NCBI GenBank assembly: GCA_964449075.1
Contig: CAYVBJ010000012.1
Span: 18,633 to 82,632 of the forward strand
Direction: 5' to 3'
DNA: 64,000 bases
DNA from: CAYVBJ01 sp964449075
GTDB lineage: Bacteria > Bacteroidota > Rhodothermia > Balneolales > Balneolaceae
Part shown: positions 1 through 8,415 of the stretch, piece after piece
Layout of the letters: every line of letters starts with the position of its first letter
Position numbering within the stretch: position 1 is the stretch's first letter
Notes under the pieces: model-generated
What the model was told of the DNA's origin: nothing
Databases searched by the model: none
Seen by the model: only the letters and a program-made list of their open reading frames with translations
Made by a program: the position numbers and the translations under genes

Positions 1-1
1 T

Positions 2-1060
2 GTCCGTGAAAACCAGGTTCTCTTTTTTAATTATGGTCACTCTCTTAAACAGCCGCACCCTACATTTATCTATGCAAACCTGGACCCGTTTTTTCAGAAT
101 CAGGCTACCTTTCCTGATTTGGGGAATCCGAACCTCAATCCTGAAGTTGATATCTCCTATGAAATTGGTTTGAGAAATCAGATCACAGCAAATGATGCAT
201 TGAATGTAACCGCATTCTGGAGGGATAAATTTGATTTTGTAACTACCCAGAGAATTATCGTGGATGACCCGACAGGACGGCCGGTTTCAAGGGCGTTCAG
301 GGTTAACGGTGATTTTGCTCGCAGCAGGGGCATTGAGGTCACATATATCAAGCGTCATAAAGATTGGGTTCGGGGCCAGGTGGCTGTTACATTTTCAAGA
401 GCTGAGGGACTAAGCTCAACCAGTAACGACAACATCCAGGCAATCAGCGGCGAACAGATATTTGGCAGTAATGTGGAAACCCCGCTTGCCTGGGACCGGC
501 CCTGGGATATAAAAAGCAATCTTACTTTTACATACGACAGGAGTAACCCGTTGTTGGGAATCGACCCTCTGAATAAGATGCAGCTGTTTGTCTCCGGAAC
601 CTGGAGAAGCGGTATACGGTACACGCCTCATGAATTAAGAGGCTTTACAAGAAATCCAATCACCGGTGAAGCAAACTGGAGACCGATTTACGAACGAGTT
701 TCTGATCCTGCCAAAAGATTCAGTGAAACCGGACCGGGCTGGTTCTTTGTGGATATGAATTTTCAAAAATGGATTGAAATGTCTGGTACAAGGTTCACCC
801 TATTTCTTGAAATCTCTAACGTATTTAACAGTGATAATGTCGCGATTGTAAATCCTGTAACCGGGGAAGCATTTAAAACACTGCCGGATGATCCGGAGAA
901 ACTGCGTGACCTGAGAGACGACAGATCTTTTGATGTACCGAATAATGTAAGAGATCCGAGATTCCAGGATCCGCGGGACACTGGCATACCTGCGTTTTTA
1001 AATCCTGCCAATTTTCTGCAACAAAGACAGATCATGTTTGGTTTGTCTGTAAATTTCTAA
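2..1060 (+). CDS. TonB-dependent receptor, C-terminal part (5' end outside window)
   Basis: The frame is open from base 2, so this is the last 352 codons of a larger gene. The sequence is a run of amphipathic beta strands typical of the C-terminal barrel of a SusC/RagA- or CarboxypepD_reg-type TonB receptor. The motif GNPNLNPEV, followed by a strand describing a non-plug barrel segment, is characteristic of these proteins, and the chain ends in the aromatic residue Phe (SVNF), the usual outer-membrane insertion signal. The plug domain and TonB box must lie upstream. A PorV-like barrel gene starts 10 bases after the stop and an NHL lipoprotein follows, so the three probably form one outer-membrane unit. 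The substrate cannot be told from this fragment. A TTG at 119 is only an internal codon. Confidence 0.88.
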   Translation, partial: VRENQVLFFNYGHSLKQPHPTFIYANLDPFFQNQATFPDLGNPNLNPEVDISYEIGLRNQITANDALNVTAFWRDKFDFVTTQRIIVDDPTGRPVSRAFRVNGDFARSRGIEVTYIKRHKDWVRGQVAVTFSRAEGLSSTSNDNIQAISGEQIFGSNVETPLAWDRPWDIKSNLTFTYDRSNPLLGIDPLNKMQLFVSGTWRSGIRYTPHELRGFTRNPITGEANWRPIYERVSDPAKRFSETGPGWFFVDMNFQKWIEMSGTRFTLFLEISNVFNSDNVAIVNPVTGEAFKTLPDDPEKLRDLRDDRSFDVPNNVRDPRFQDPRDTGIPAFLNPANFLQQRQIMFGLSVNF

Positions 1061-1070
1061 GATCAGTTTC

Positions 1071-2081
1071 ATGAGTAACCTGTTTAAAAACATATCAAAA
1101 GCATGCCTCTTATCTGCCGCAATATTATTGCCTGCAGTGGTTAATGCCCAGAGTTTGATACCCGGCTTCGGATCTTCCCGGTCAGGAACTGACGGGTTTC
1201 AGTTCACAAAAATTTCTGTCGATCCTAGGGGAGCCTCGATGGGGAATTCACATGTTGCCGACGCCTTTGATGCATCATCCCTCTACTGGAATCCCGCACT
1301 TGCTTCTCAGCTTGAATCATCTGAATTTATGTTTGGCCACACCGAATATTTCGCCGGTATTACTATGGAATATGCAGCTTATGTTCATAGAATAAATTCT
1401 TTTGCATTTGGCGCATCTGTACAGTATCTGAATTCCGGTGAAATTGATGAAACAACAGAATTTAATCCTTTTGGAACCGGGCGGACCTTCAGAACCGTTC
1501 ATCTTTCTGCAGGCGTATCAGCCTCACAGGCAATTACAGAATTTTTCAGTTACGGTCTCACAGTCCGCTACCTGCTTGAACGGATTGAAGAAATTGAGAC
1601 TGAAACGGCTGCATTTGATTTCGGTTTTTTCTATCGAATACCTGATACGCCTGTAAGGTTCTCTGTGAATATCAATAATTTTGGATTTGATGCTACACCA
1701 ACCGGCTCAACAACGCGTCAGACTCTGGATGGTGAAGTAACGGAGGATCTGTTTGAGGAAGTAACTACTCCAACGAGGTTTATTGTCGCCTCTGCTTTTG
1801 ATGTGATCGAGCGCAATGATATCAAATTAACACTGACAGCTCAGCTTACCAACCCAAGTGATAATTCAGAGCGATTCAGTTTTGGTGGTGAACTGGGATA
1901 TATGGACCAGTTTTTTCTGCGTACCGGTTTTGAATCTGGCAGAGATGAGATTAAGCTCCCGAGTGCCGGCGCAGGGGTCAAGTTTCCTGTAACAGGCAGA
2001 AGCATAGTTGCTGATTACGGATTCAGCCCTTTCGAGAGGCTTGGAAATGTTCACCGTGTGGGAATACGAATTATTTTATAA
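1071..2081 (+). CDS. PorV/PorQ-family outer-membrane beta-barrel protein
   Basis: A 336-residue protein with a signal peptide (about residues 1-26, ending VVNA before QS). The mature start contains the family-typical pattern GFQFTKISVDPRGASMG, then SSLYWNPAL, as in the PorV/PorQ (UPF0164, FadL-like) barrels of Bacteroidota and relatives. The remainder is alternating beta-strand sequence ending in RIIL. PorV proteins act in the outer membrane with the type IX secretion system, but many paralogues merely accompany TonB receptors. Here the gene lies 10 bases downstream of a TonB receptor and 12 bases upstream of an NHL lipoprotein. A role as an accessory barrel of that transporter, or of an exported product, is inference. 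The ATG start is well placed. Confidence 0.8.
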   Translation: MSNLFKNISKACLLSAAILLPAVVNAQSLIPGFGSSRSGTDGFQFTKISVDPRGASMGNSHVADAFDASSLYWNPALASQLESSEFMFGHTEYFAGITMEYAAYVHRINSFAFGASVQYLNSGEIDETTEFNPFGTGRTFRTVHLSAGVSASQAITEFFSYGLTVRYLLERIEEIETETAAFDFGFFYRIPDTPVRFSVNINNFGFDATPTGSTTRQTLDGEVTEDLFEEVTTPTRFIVASAFDVIERNDIKLTLTAQLTNPSDNSERFSFGGELGYMDQFFLRTGFESGRDEIKLPSAGAGVKFPVTGRSIVADYGFSPFERLGNVHRVGIRIIL

Positions 2082-2093
2082 AAGAGATAACCT

Positions 2094-3380
2094 ATGATGC
2101 AAAGAATTACACTATCACTTTTACTGGCAGTCATTTTTTTGAATGGATGTGATGCCATTTTTAATTCGAAACAGGATGATATTACAGATGAAATTTTTGA
2201 AGAAGGGAGGATTGATCCGACACTGGAACGTATCGACGGGTACGTCGCAATTGTCCCTTTCTGGGAAGGATTTGATCAGCCTACAGACGTTTTTGTAGGG
2301 TTTGATGGTTTCGTATATGTTACGGATGCAACGGGAATTCATGCACTTGACCGGGCAGATATCGCCCCCCGAAGAACCATTGAACTGCCGGGCGCCGTAA
2401 GTGTGACACAGGACAGGCTATTAAACCTATATGTTGCCGCAAGGTATGACACTGTAATAAATGATGTTGATCCGGATATCGAATGGAATTTACCGGCAGT
2501 TTATAAGATCAAAAACCTGAATGGTGCGGGTGAAATTGTTTTCCAGGATACATTAATACACCCATTTTTTGACGCAAGCAGAAGTACAAGAGCTTCCCGG
2601 CAGTTCCGTTTAGACAGGTCAAGGCCTGATAATGACGAACTCGTTGAGGTGACAGGAGTTGCTGCTTTGGCTGACAATTCAATATATATATCAAGACGCG
2701 GGCCAAGGAATAATTTAACCTCCATAGAAGCTCCCGACAATACAGTTCTGGAATTTACACAGGTTGAGGAAAATGGTACTCTGACCCCAAAAATGAGGAA
2801 CGTAAGACAAATACGGGCATTGAATCCAACTACTCCATCATTGTTAAGCGGAATTGGAATGAGTGATATCATTACTTTCATATCACCCCCTCAAAGAGAT
2901 ATCTTTACAGACGACAGGAGTTTTATCATATCTCAAACCAGGCAGGACAGGCAAATCCCTTTTAAAGTACTTCAGGTAAATGTTGAGGAAACTCCGGACG
3001 GTCTTGTTTTTCAGCCCAATTTTGAATTTTTAATCAGGGATACCACAAGGGCAGATGGATTTTTGTATGAAGAACTGAAATTTGAAAGGCCGACAGGGAT
3101 TGCTTTTGCAGGGGATGCCTCACGATTTATTTTTGTGGTTGATGCAGATCAAAACAAACTGTTTCAGTTTCAGGCAAACGGTGAAGAGGGTGTAAACCCA
3201 CCGCTTGGAGCTGCTGACAGAGATAAGAGACTAATCGTATCATTTGGCGAGCAAGGCAGCGGTCCCCGGCAATTTAACAACCCAAGCGGTGTAGCCTACT
3301 TCGATGAGGTTGTATATGTGGCAGATAAGGGTAACAATCGCATTGCCCGGTATAAACTCTCTTCAGATTTTGAGAATTAA
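2094..3380 (+). CDS. NHL-repeat beta-propeller lipoprotein
   Basis: A 428-residue lipoprotein. The N-terminus is a short hydrophobic signal ending in the lipobox LNGC (Cys19), so it is predicted to be anchored to the outer membrane. The body has spaced propeller blades: one near residues 65-90 (PTDVFVGFDGFVYVTD), one around 335-365 (PTGIAFAGD with VVDADQNKLFQF) and a clear last NHL blade near 395-423 (GPRQFNNPSGVAY, VYVADKGNNRIARY). NHL propellers are protein or ligand binding scaffolds, sometimes enzymes; no catalytic function can be assigned. It is the third gene after the TonB receptor and PorV-like gene (12-base gap), so it probably serves the same transport or surface complex. The gene ends just before a palindrome-rich intergenic island. 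Confidence 0.78.
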   Translation: MMQRITLSLLLAVIFLNGCDAIFNSKQDDITDEIFEEGRIDPTLERIDGYVAIVPFWEGFDQPTDVFVGFDGFVYVTDATGIHALDRADIAPRRTIELPGAVSVTQDRLLNLYVAARYDTVINDVDPDIEWNLPAVYKIKNLNGAGEIVFQDTLIHPFFDASRSTRASRQFRLDRSRPDNDELVEVTGVAALADNSIYISRRGPRNNLTSIEAPDNTVLEFTQVEENGTLTPKMRNVRQIRALNPTTPSLLSGIGMSDIITFISPPQRDIFTDDRSFIISQTRQDRQIPFKVLQVNVEETPDGLVFQPNFEFLIRDTTRADGFLYEELKFERPTGIAFAGDASRFIFVVDADQNKLFQFQANGEEGVNPPLGAADRDKRLIVSFGEQGSGPRQFNNPSGVAYFDEVVYVADKGNNRIARYKLSSDFEN

Positions 3381-3459
3381 CTGAGATTTGATTAGAGTCC
3401 GGTTTCATTCCGGCAATCGTTACATTTATGTCTATATGACATTTACAGTACGTTCTGTA

Positions 3460-3543
3460 CCAGGCCTTCAGCCTGGCGGGCGTCTGGGGCTCATATATAT
3501 CCGGGGCGTTGCCCCAGGCTGCGTTGTTTCAGGACTTCAGCCT
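3460..3543 (-). repeat. REP-like composite element, inverted copy
   Basis: Read on the minus strand: a degenerate A hairpin (3531-3543), linker GAAACAACGCAG, the B hairpin with GGGGC arms (3503-3515), and then a second A hairpin CCAGGC/GCCTGG at 3460-3476. A further pair CTGGGGC (3484-3490) and GCCCCAG (3511-3517) gives an alternative, longer stem. Confidence 0.65.
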
Positions 3544-3668
3544 TTTGGGGCAATAGATCAACACTTCCTGAGACGCTACTCCTGACTGGAGAGAAGGAAT
3601 ATTTTCAGATCTGCCGAAATATTACCTTAATTGTATAGTGGCGATACGTCATCATTGCAGTGAAAACC

Positions 3669-3716
3669 TCAGGCTGAAAGCCTGACACAACACAGCCCTG
3701 AGCACATCGCTCAGGG
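3669..3716 (+). repeat. REP-like composite element, copy in + orientation
   Basis: Perfect hairpin TCAGGC-TGAAA-GCCTGA (3669-3685), a linker CACAACACAG, then a perfect 8-bp stem CCCTGAGC-ACATC-GCTCAGGG (3696-3716). This is the cleaner of the two copies in the island. Confidence 0.75.
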
Positions 3717-3827
3717 TTCCGTGTAGGCCACAAATGGCAGGCTGTAGGTCTGCCCGGCAGTGGGATTTCATTTTCGTAGAGTGGTTTTGATAACAGACAG
3801 GTTGTAGTCCGATATTGGAAATCCTGA

Positions 3828-4499
3828 CTAAGAACCGGCTAATTTTGAATCATCAGAATTTGAAGGGCTTATGTTATCCGGGTTAGATATGCTTTCATTA
3901 TTGTTGCTTTCAGGAATTAATTCTGCTTGTAACTGATTTGAATCCAATTCACTTTCATTCCCGGTTTTACTCGCTCTCTCTTCAACAGGCATAATTTTTT
4001 TATTAAAGAGAAGCATGATAATAATTGAGGTGCTGATGGCTACGTCTGCAACATTAAAAATGTAGGGAAATACGGGGGTGTTGTTAACCTGAAGATTGAA
4101 ATGAATAAAATCGACTACATGACCATACAATACACCGCCATGACCTTCTATAATTCCCATTGTAATACGGTCGGTAATATTGCCAAGTGCACCGCCCAGG
4201 ATCAGGCCCATACATGTCAGGTAACCAAGATTGGATCTCTCAAGTGTTTTTATAATATAGATGAAGATTCCAATTGTAGCTACAATGGCAATTATACTAA
4301 TGGCAGGTGTTGAGAGCCAGTCCATACCCAGTGCCATGCCCGGGTTTTGGGTATAGTTAAATCTCAGCCACCCTTCGATCACGGTATAGCTATGCAAGGT
4401 ATCATTTGTCCGTACCAAATATTTGGTAATCTGATCAACGATAAGCACCAGTAGTACAGGTGATAACAGAACCAGTAATTTTTTCCTTTTTTCGCTCAA
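3828..4499 (-). CDS. lspA: Lipoprotein signal peptidase (signal peptidase II)
   Basis: LspA is the inner-membrane aspartyl protease that cleaves prolipoproteins just before the lipidated cysteine. The 223-residue product has four predicted membrane segments (about 8-26, 66-82, 90-106, 145-165). It shows the two family motifs with the catalytic aspartates: GNITDR (Asp110) and FNVADVAIS (Asp152). Asn52 in NPGMALG is also typical. The catalytic core ends near residue 168. About 55 residues of hydrophilic, Ser/Asn/Glu-rich tail follow, longer than usual. The start chosen is a TTG; no in-frame ATG precedes the first membrane helix and no clear ribosome binding site is visible, so the exact start is uncertain. 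It lies 17 bases after dksA in an ileS-dksA-lspA operon. Many lipoproteins in this window would be its substrates. Confidence 0.95.
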   Translation of the reverse strand: MSEKRKKLLVLLSPVLLVLIVDQITKYLVRTNDTLHSYTVIEGWLRFNYTQNPGMALGMDWLSTPAISIIAIVATIGIFIYIIKTLERSNLGYLTCMGLILGGALGNITDRITMGIIEGHGGVLYGHVVDFIHFNLQVNNTPVFPYIFNVADVAISTSIIIMLLFNKKIMPVEERASKTGNESELDSNQLQAELIPESNNNESISNPDNISPSNSDDSKLAGS

Positions 4500-4516
4500 A
4501 TCCGGGAGGTTCTGTT

Positions 4517-4918
4517 TTATCTGCGTTTCAGCTTGGCTTCGATACTCAACTGTGTATGAGGCACGGCCTCAAGTCGCCCTTTGGATATTTTTTTTCCGGT
4601 AACCTTGCAGACTCCGTATGTTTTATTGTCAATACGTTTTAAAGCGTCATCAAGGTACCTGACAAATTTTTTGGTTCGGTTAAAAAGCATATAGGTTTTT
4701 TCCCGTTCCTGTGCATCTGTACCTGCATCAGCCATGTGAAATGAATAGGCAGATTCATCAGATGCATTTTCCATGCTCTCACGAAGAGAGCTTTGCAGAG
4801 AATCGAGTTCCTGAACCGCTTCCTCATGTTTTTTCAAAATGATGTCGCGAAAATATTCGAGTTCTTCGTCCGAGTAAGGAGTAACACGATCATCGCGGGT
4901 CTCTTTTTTTTCAGCCAT
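4517..4918 (-). CDS. dksA: DksA/TraR-family RNA polymerase-binding regulator
   Basis: A 133-residue protein of the DksA/TraR C4 zinc-finger family, which binds in the RNA polymerase secondary channel and works with ppGpp. Residues about 15-95 form the helical coiled coil; the C-terminal segment YGVCKVTGKKISKGRLEAVP (101-120) corresponds to the zinc finger. Only one of the four usual cysteines is kept (Cys104), as is common for the Bacteroidota form, so zinc binding is doubtful. It lies 12 bases downstream of ileS and 17 bases upstream of lspA, a gene order conserved in the Bacteroidota group. The product might be a generic DksA-like protein rather than a true functional equivalent of E. coli DksA. 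Confidence 0.88.
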   Translation of the reverse strand: MAEKKETRDDRVTPYSDEELEYFRDIILKKHEEAVQELDSLQSSLRESMENASDESAYSFHMADAGTDAQEREKTYMLFNRTKKFVRYLDDALKRIDNKTYGVCKVTGKKISKGRLEAVPHTQLSIEAKLKRR

Positions 4919-4930
4919 AGTGATATTGTA

Positions 4931-7900
4931 TTAGTGGTTCATATTTCTGCGTATCGATATTTTGCATTCTTTTCCCTCAATATCCCAGGTTTTTACAAAA
5001 TCAGATACATCTAAAACACTGTCATCAATTTCTTCAGCCAGTGTCTCTTCTTTAATATATTCATTTAATGCGTTAACGGATTTTGTTACTTCTTCAGGAC
5101 CTTCAAATCCAATTGTGATTCGGTCTGTAACTTCAAAATCAGCCTCTTTTCTCATATTCTGAACCCGGTTGATAAATTCACGGGCTATTCCTTCCTGCAA
5201 TAAGCCGGGTGTTAATTCAGTATCCACAGCCACGGTAATACCGTCCTGTGTTTCAACAGACCATCCCTCCAGTCCTGTTCGCTGAATTTCAAGTTCATTA
5301 TCGGTCAGGCGAATCTTTTCACCATTTTCCAGATCTAAATCAATATAACCTTTCTCTTCAAAATCTGTAATATCATCTGTTGTGAGAGAATTAATTTTTT
5401 TCGCAACAGGTTTCATTTTCTTACCAAGCTTTTTTCCCAAAACCGGGTAATTAGGTTTCGCTGATTTACTCACAATTCCTGAATCATCTTCAACAAACCG
5501 GATATCTTTAACGTTTACTTCATCCAGTATTATATGTTTTACAGATTCAACCATTGCACGATCTTCTTTATTCAGCGGCAGAATAATCTTGGAAAGAGGT
5601 TGCCTGACATTTATATCAATTTGATTGCGAATTCTCAAAACGACTGTACTGACCGTTCTGGCAACCTGCATTTTTCTTTCAAGCTGCTTGTCTATTGCTG
5701 TCTCCTCAACAGTGGGATAAAATGAGAGGTGAACAGAAATTTCATCCTGTCCGGTTACATCATTGAGTTGCTGATAAAGCCATTCGCCAAAAAAGGGAGC
5801 AATGGGACTGATCAGTTTGGCAAGTGAAACCAGGCATTCATAAAGTGTTTGATATGCAGATGTTTTGTCAAGGCTTTTACCTTCTTTCCAGAAACGACGT
5901 CTGTTTCTTCTTACATACCAGTTACTTAGTTCTTCTACATATTTTTCTATCTCCCTTGCTGTTTTTGTTGGTTCATAATCCTCAAGGTGTTCATCAACAA
6001 GTTTAACAGTGGTATTTAACCTGGAGTTAATCCAGCGATCCATTTCGGGACGTTCGGTTACGGGCAAGGGCGAACCGGAATATCTGAAACCGTCAATATT
6101 GGCATACATTGCATAAAATGAGTAGATATTTACAATCGTATTAAAGAATTTTCGCTGTGTCTCATTTAGCCCGTTGGTGCTGAATTTGAGGTTCTCCCAG
6201 GGGGATGAATTACTCATCATATACCACCGCACAGTGTCGGCTCCGTAGGTTTGCAGCATTTCGAAAGGGTCAACGGAATTTCCTTTCGATTTGCTCATTT
6301 TTTCACCGTTTTCATCCAGGACGAGTCCGTTTGAAACTACATTTTTATAGGCCGGCTTATCAAATAACATAGTGGCAAGTGCATGCAATGTATAAAACCA
6401 CCCCCTTGTTTGATCCACTCCTTCTGCAATAAAATCTGCCGGAAAATTGGTTTTAAAGGTATCTTTATTTTGAAAGGGATAGTGCCATTGAGCAAATGGC
6501 ATAGCTCCTGAATCAAACCAGACATCCAGTAAATCAGGAATTCTGTGCATGGTACCGCCATTAGGAGCATCCCATGTGATGTCATCGATGTAAGGCCGGT
6601 GAAGATCTATTTCAGTGTCTGCTGCAAGTCCGGCTTTTTTCTTCAGCTCTTCGATGCTGCCGATGCACTCAATGTAATCAGGATCTTCATCACTAACCCA
6701 AATCGGGATCGGAGTGCCCCAGTAGCGCTGTCGGGATACAGCCCAGTCAACATTGTTTTCAAGCCATGTTCCAAAACGGCCGGAACCAGTTGTTTCCGGT
6801 TTCCAGTTAATTTTTTTGTTGAGAGCTACCATCTTATCCTTTACAGACGTGGTTTTGATGAACCATGATTCCACAGGGTAACTCATCAGAGGGGTGCCTT
6901 TGCGCCAGTCAAACGGATAGTTGTGGAGATAGGTCTCATGCTTATACATGAGGCCTTTTTCTTTAATTGCTCTTGCTATCTCTTTGTCCGCCTCTTTAAA
7001 CCACTGTCCTGCAAATTCAGTGATCTTTTCATCAAACCTGCCATCCCTGTCAACCGGGTTGAACATGGGAATATCATTCTTTTTACAGGATTCGAAGTCA
7101 TCGGCGCCGAATGCAGGTGCTGTATGCACAACACCGGTTCCTTCGTCTGTTGTGACGTAATCTGCACTAATCACACGCCAGGCAGACTCTTTTGGATGTT
7201 CTTTCAGGGCATAATCGAATACAGGATTGTAGATCCAGCCGATAAGATCTTCCCCTTTATATTTATCAACAATTTCATAATCGTGATCAATTGCCTTATC
7301 GAGGCATTTTTCTGCAAGGATATAGTGCTCTTCGGAGTCATTAATTTTGACACGGATTTTCACGTAATCGAGCACCGGGTTAACAGCAAGTGCCATATTT
7401 GAGATAATTGTCCACGGGGTTGTTGTCCATGCGAGGAAATAGACATTGGGATCAGCATCCAGTGGAAATTTTACATATATAGATGGATCCTGGGTCTCTT
7501 TATACCCAAGACTCACTTCATGTGAAGAGAGTACTGTTCCGCTGCCCGGAGAGTACCACTGTATTTTATATCCTTTGTATACAAGGTTTTTATCATATAG
7601 CTGCTTAAACGCCCACCAGAGAGATTCTATGTAATCATTTTCGAAAGTGACGTACGGGTGATCCAGATCCACCCAATATCCCATGCGTTTTGTCAGGTTA
7701 TCCCACAGGTCTTTATATTTTAAGACACTCTCGCGGCACTTTTCATTGTATTTAGCAACGCCATAATCTTCAACCTGTGAGCGACCTTCCAGTCCAAGCT
7801 CTTTTTCTACTTCTATCTCAACAGGAAGACCGTGTGTATCCCACCCGCCTTTTCTTTCTACTTTAAATCCCTTAAGGGTTTTGTACCGGCAAAAAAGATC

Positions 7901-8101
7901 TTTTACAGTTCGGGCCATTACATGATGGATACCCGGTTTTCCATTGGCTGTTGGCGGACCTTCATAAAAGGTAAATGGAATACCATCTTCTCTTGATTTA
8001 AGACTTTTCTCAAATACAGAGTTCTTCTTCCACCAGTTCAGAATTTCAACTTCTGTTTTTGGGTATGTAAGCTTTTTAATTTCTTTGAATTTTTTAGCCA
8101 T
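4931..8101 (-). CDS. ileS: Isoleucine--tRNA ligase
   Basis: Cytoplasmic class I aminoacyl-tRNA synthetase charging tRNA-Ile. The 1056-residue product has the HIGH-like signature GIHH (57-60) within PPTANGKPGIHH, and KMSKS at 601-605 (EKMSKSKGN). The long CP1 editing insertion lies between them, with the motif WTTTPWT in its first part. The C-terminal anticodon-binding region includes WYVRRNRRRFW. The length and the unusual GIHH motif suit the eukaryote-like type 2 IleRS found in Bacteroidota; this type is often less sensitive to mupirocin. That assignment is from the family, not tested. The ATG is preceded on the minus strand by a short hairpin (8104-8119). It is the first gene of the ileS-dksA-lspA unit. 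Confidence 0.97.
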   Translation of the reverse strand: MAKKFKEIKKLTYPKTEVEILNWWKKNSVFEKSLKSREDGIPFTFYEGPPTANGKPGIHHVMARTVKDLFCRYKTLKGFKVERKGGWDTHGLPVEIEVEKELGLEGRSQVEDYGVAKYNEKCRESVLKYKDLWDNLTKRMGYWVDLDHPYVTFENDYIESLWWAFKQLYDKNLVYKGYKIQWYSPGSGTVLSSHEVSLGYKETQDPSIYVKFPLDADPNVYFLAWTTTPWTIISNMALAVNPVLDYVKIRVKINDSEEHYILAEKCLDKAIDHDYEIVDKYKGEDLIGWIYNPVFDYALKEHPKESAWRVISADYVTTDEGTGVVHTAPAFGADDFESCKKNDIPMFNPVDRDGRFDEKITEFAGQWFKEADKEIARAIKEKGLMYKHETYLHNYPFDWRKGTPLMSYPVESWFIKTTSVKDKMVALNKKINWKPETTGSGRFGTWLENNVDWAVSRQRYWGTPIPIWVSDEDPDYIECIGSIEELKKKAGLAADTEIDLHRPYIDDITWDAPNGGTMHRIPDLLDVWFDSGAMPFAQWHYPFQNKDTFKTNFPADFIAEGVDQTRGWFYTLHALATMLFDKPAYKNVVSNGLVLDENGEKMSKSKGNSVDPFEMLQTYGADTVRWYMMSNSSPWENLKFSTNGLNETQRKFFNTIVNIYSFYAMYANIDGFRYSGSPLPVTERPEMDRWINSRLNTTVKLVDEHLEDYEPTKTAREIEKYVEELSNWYVRRNRRRFWKEGKSLDKTSAYQTLYECLVSLAKLISPIAPFFGEWLYQQLNDVTGQDEISVHLSFYPTVEETAIDKQLERKMQVARTVSTVVLRIRNQIDINVRQPLSKIILPLNKEDRAMVESVKHIILDEVNVKDIRFVEDDSGIVSKSAKPNYPVLGKKLGKKMKPVAKKINSLTTDDITDFEEKGYIDLDLENGEKIRLTDNELEIQRTGLEGWSVETQDGITVAVDTELTPGLLQEGIAREFINRVQNMRKEADFEVTDRITIGFEGPEEVTKSVNALNEYIKEETLAEEIDDSVLDVSDFVKTWDIEGKECKISIRRNMNH

Positions 8102-8103
8102 AC

Positions 8104-8119
8104 AGAACGTATTCGTTCT
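8104..8119 (-). promoter_or_regulatory. Small hairpin just upstream of ileS start
   Basis: AGAACG-TATT-CGTTCT, a perfect 6-bp inverted repeat with a 4-base loop, ends 2 bases from the ileS start codon in the presumed leader. It could influence ribosome access or be a protein-binding site. No T-box features are seen. Confidence 0.35.
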
Positions 8120-8396
8120 CTTTTATGAAATTAATGATAAGCTTTAAATATAAGAATATTTGTGTAAAGTTAAGCTTTATGAAGCATCAGAAATAATAAC
8201 TCTCTAATTTAAAAGCCATATCAAATGTTCAGGCTTGTTTTTACAAGCTGATTAACAGTTAAGATAAAGGCTTCAAATACAAATAGCACAAACAAGTAGC
8301 ATTCATTAACAGGTATTATTGCCTATCTGTTTAGAGCAGACGGACTATAACATTAAAAAAGGCGTTAACTGAAATGAAAGGCTATTAATTTTTCAT

Positions 8397-8404
8397 TAAG
8401 TTTG
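8397..8404 (+). promoter_or_regulatory. Candidate Bacteroidota-type -7 box (TAAGTTTG)
   Basis: Matches the TAnnTTTG consensus of the Bacteroidota housekeeping sigma factor exactly. It lies 11 bases before the start codon of the phosphatase gene, implying a very short leader. No good -33 TTTG is visible. Confidence 0.35.
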
Positions 8405-8415
8405 AACAAAAAGAA

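Larger units (their letters stand above)
3381..3827. repeat. Intergenic island of REP-like palindromic elements between convergent genes
   Basis: This 447-base stretch has no credible gene. It holds two kinds of short hairpin. Type A has stem CAGGC/GCCTG and a 5-base loop: 3460-3476 (loop CTTCA) and 3669-3685 (loop TGAAA), with degenerate versions near 3399-3413, 3531-3543 and 3736-3754. Type B has a stem of GC-rich repeats: 3503-3515 (GGGGC GTT GCCCC) and 3696-3716 (CCCTGAGC ACATC GCTCAGGG). The reverse complement of about 3501-3543 aligns with 3671-3715: the first 30 bases match at 25 positions, including the A-to-B linker. The same A-B composite is therefore present twice in opposite orientation. 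Such elements resemble the REP-like repeats scattered through Bacteroidota-type genomes. The island may also terminate transcription from both sides. Confidence 0.75.
8102..8415. other. AT-rich divergent intergenic region
   Basis: These 314 bases separate the divergent ileS and the phosphatase gene. The stretch is AT-rich and has no plausible coding frame. It contains the ileS leader hairpin at its left end and a TAAGTTTG box at its right end; nothing else is recognised. Confidence 0.6.

Noticed and set aside
3388..3585. 65-codon open frame in the palindrome island
   Set aside because: It is composed of the repeat hairpins, has no family resemblance and no plausible start context.
6923..7402. 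159-codon antisense frame within ileS
   Set aside because: Shadow of the editing domain of IleRS; Cys/Phe-rich translation with no features.
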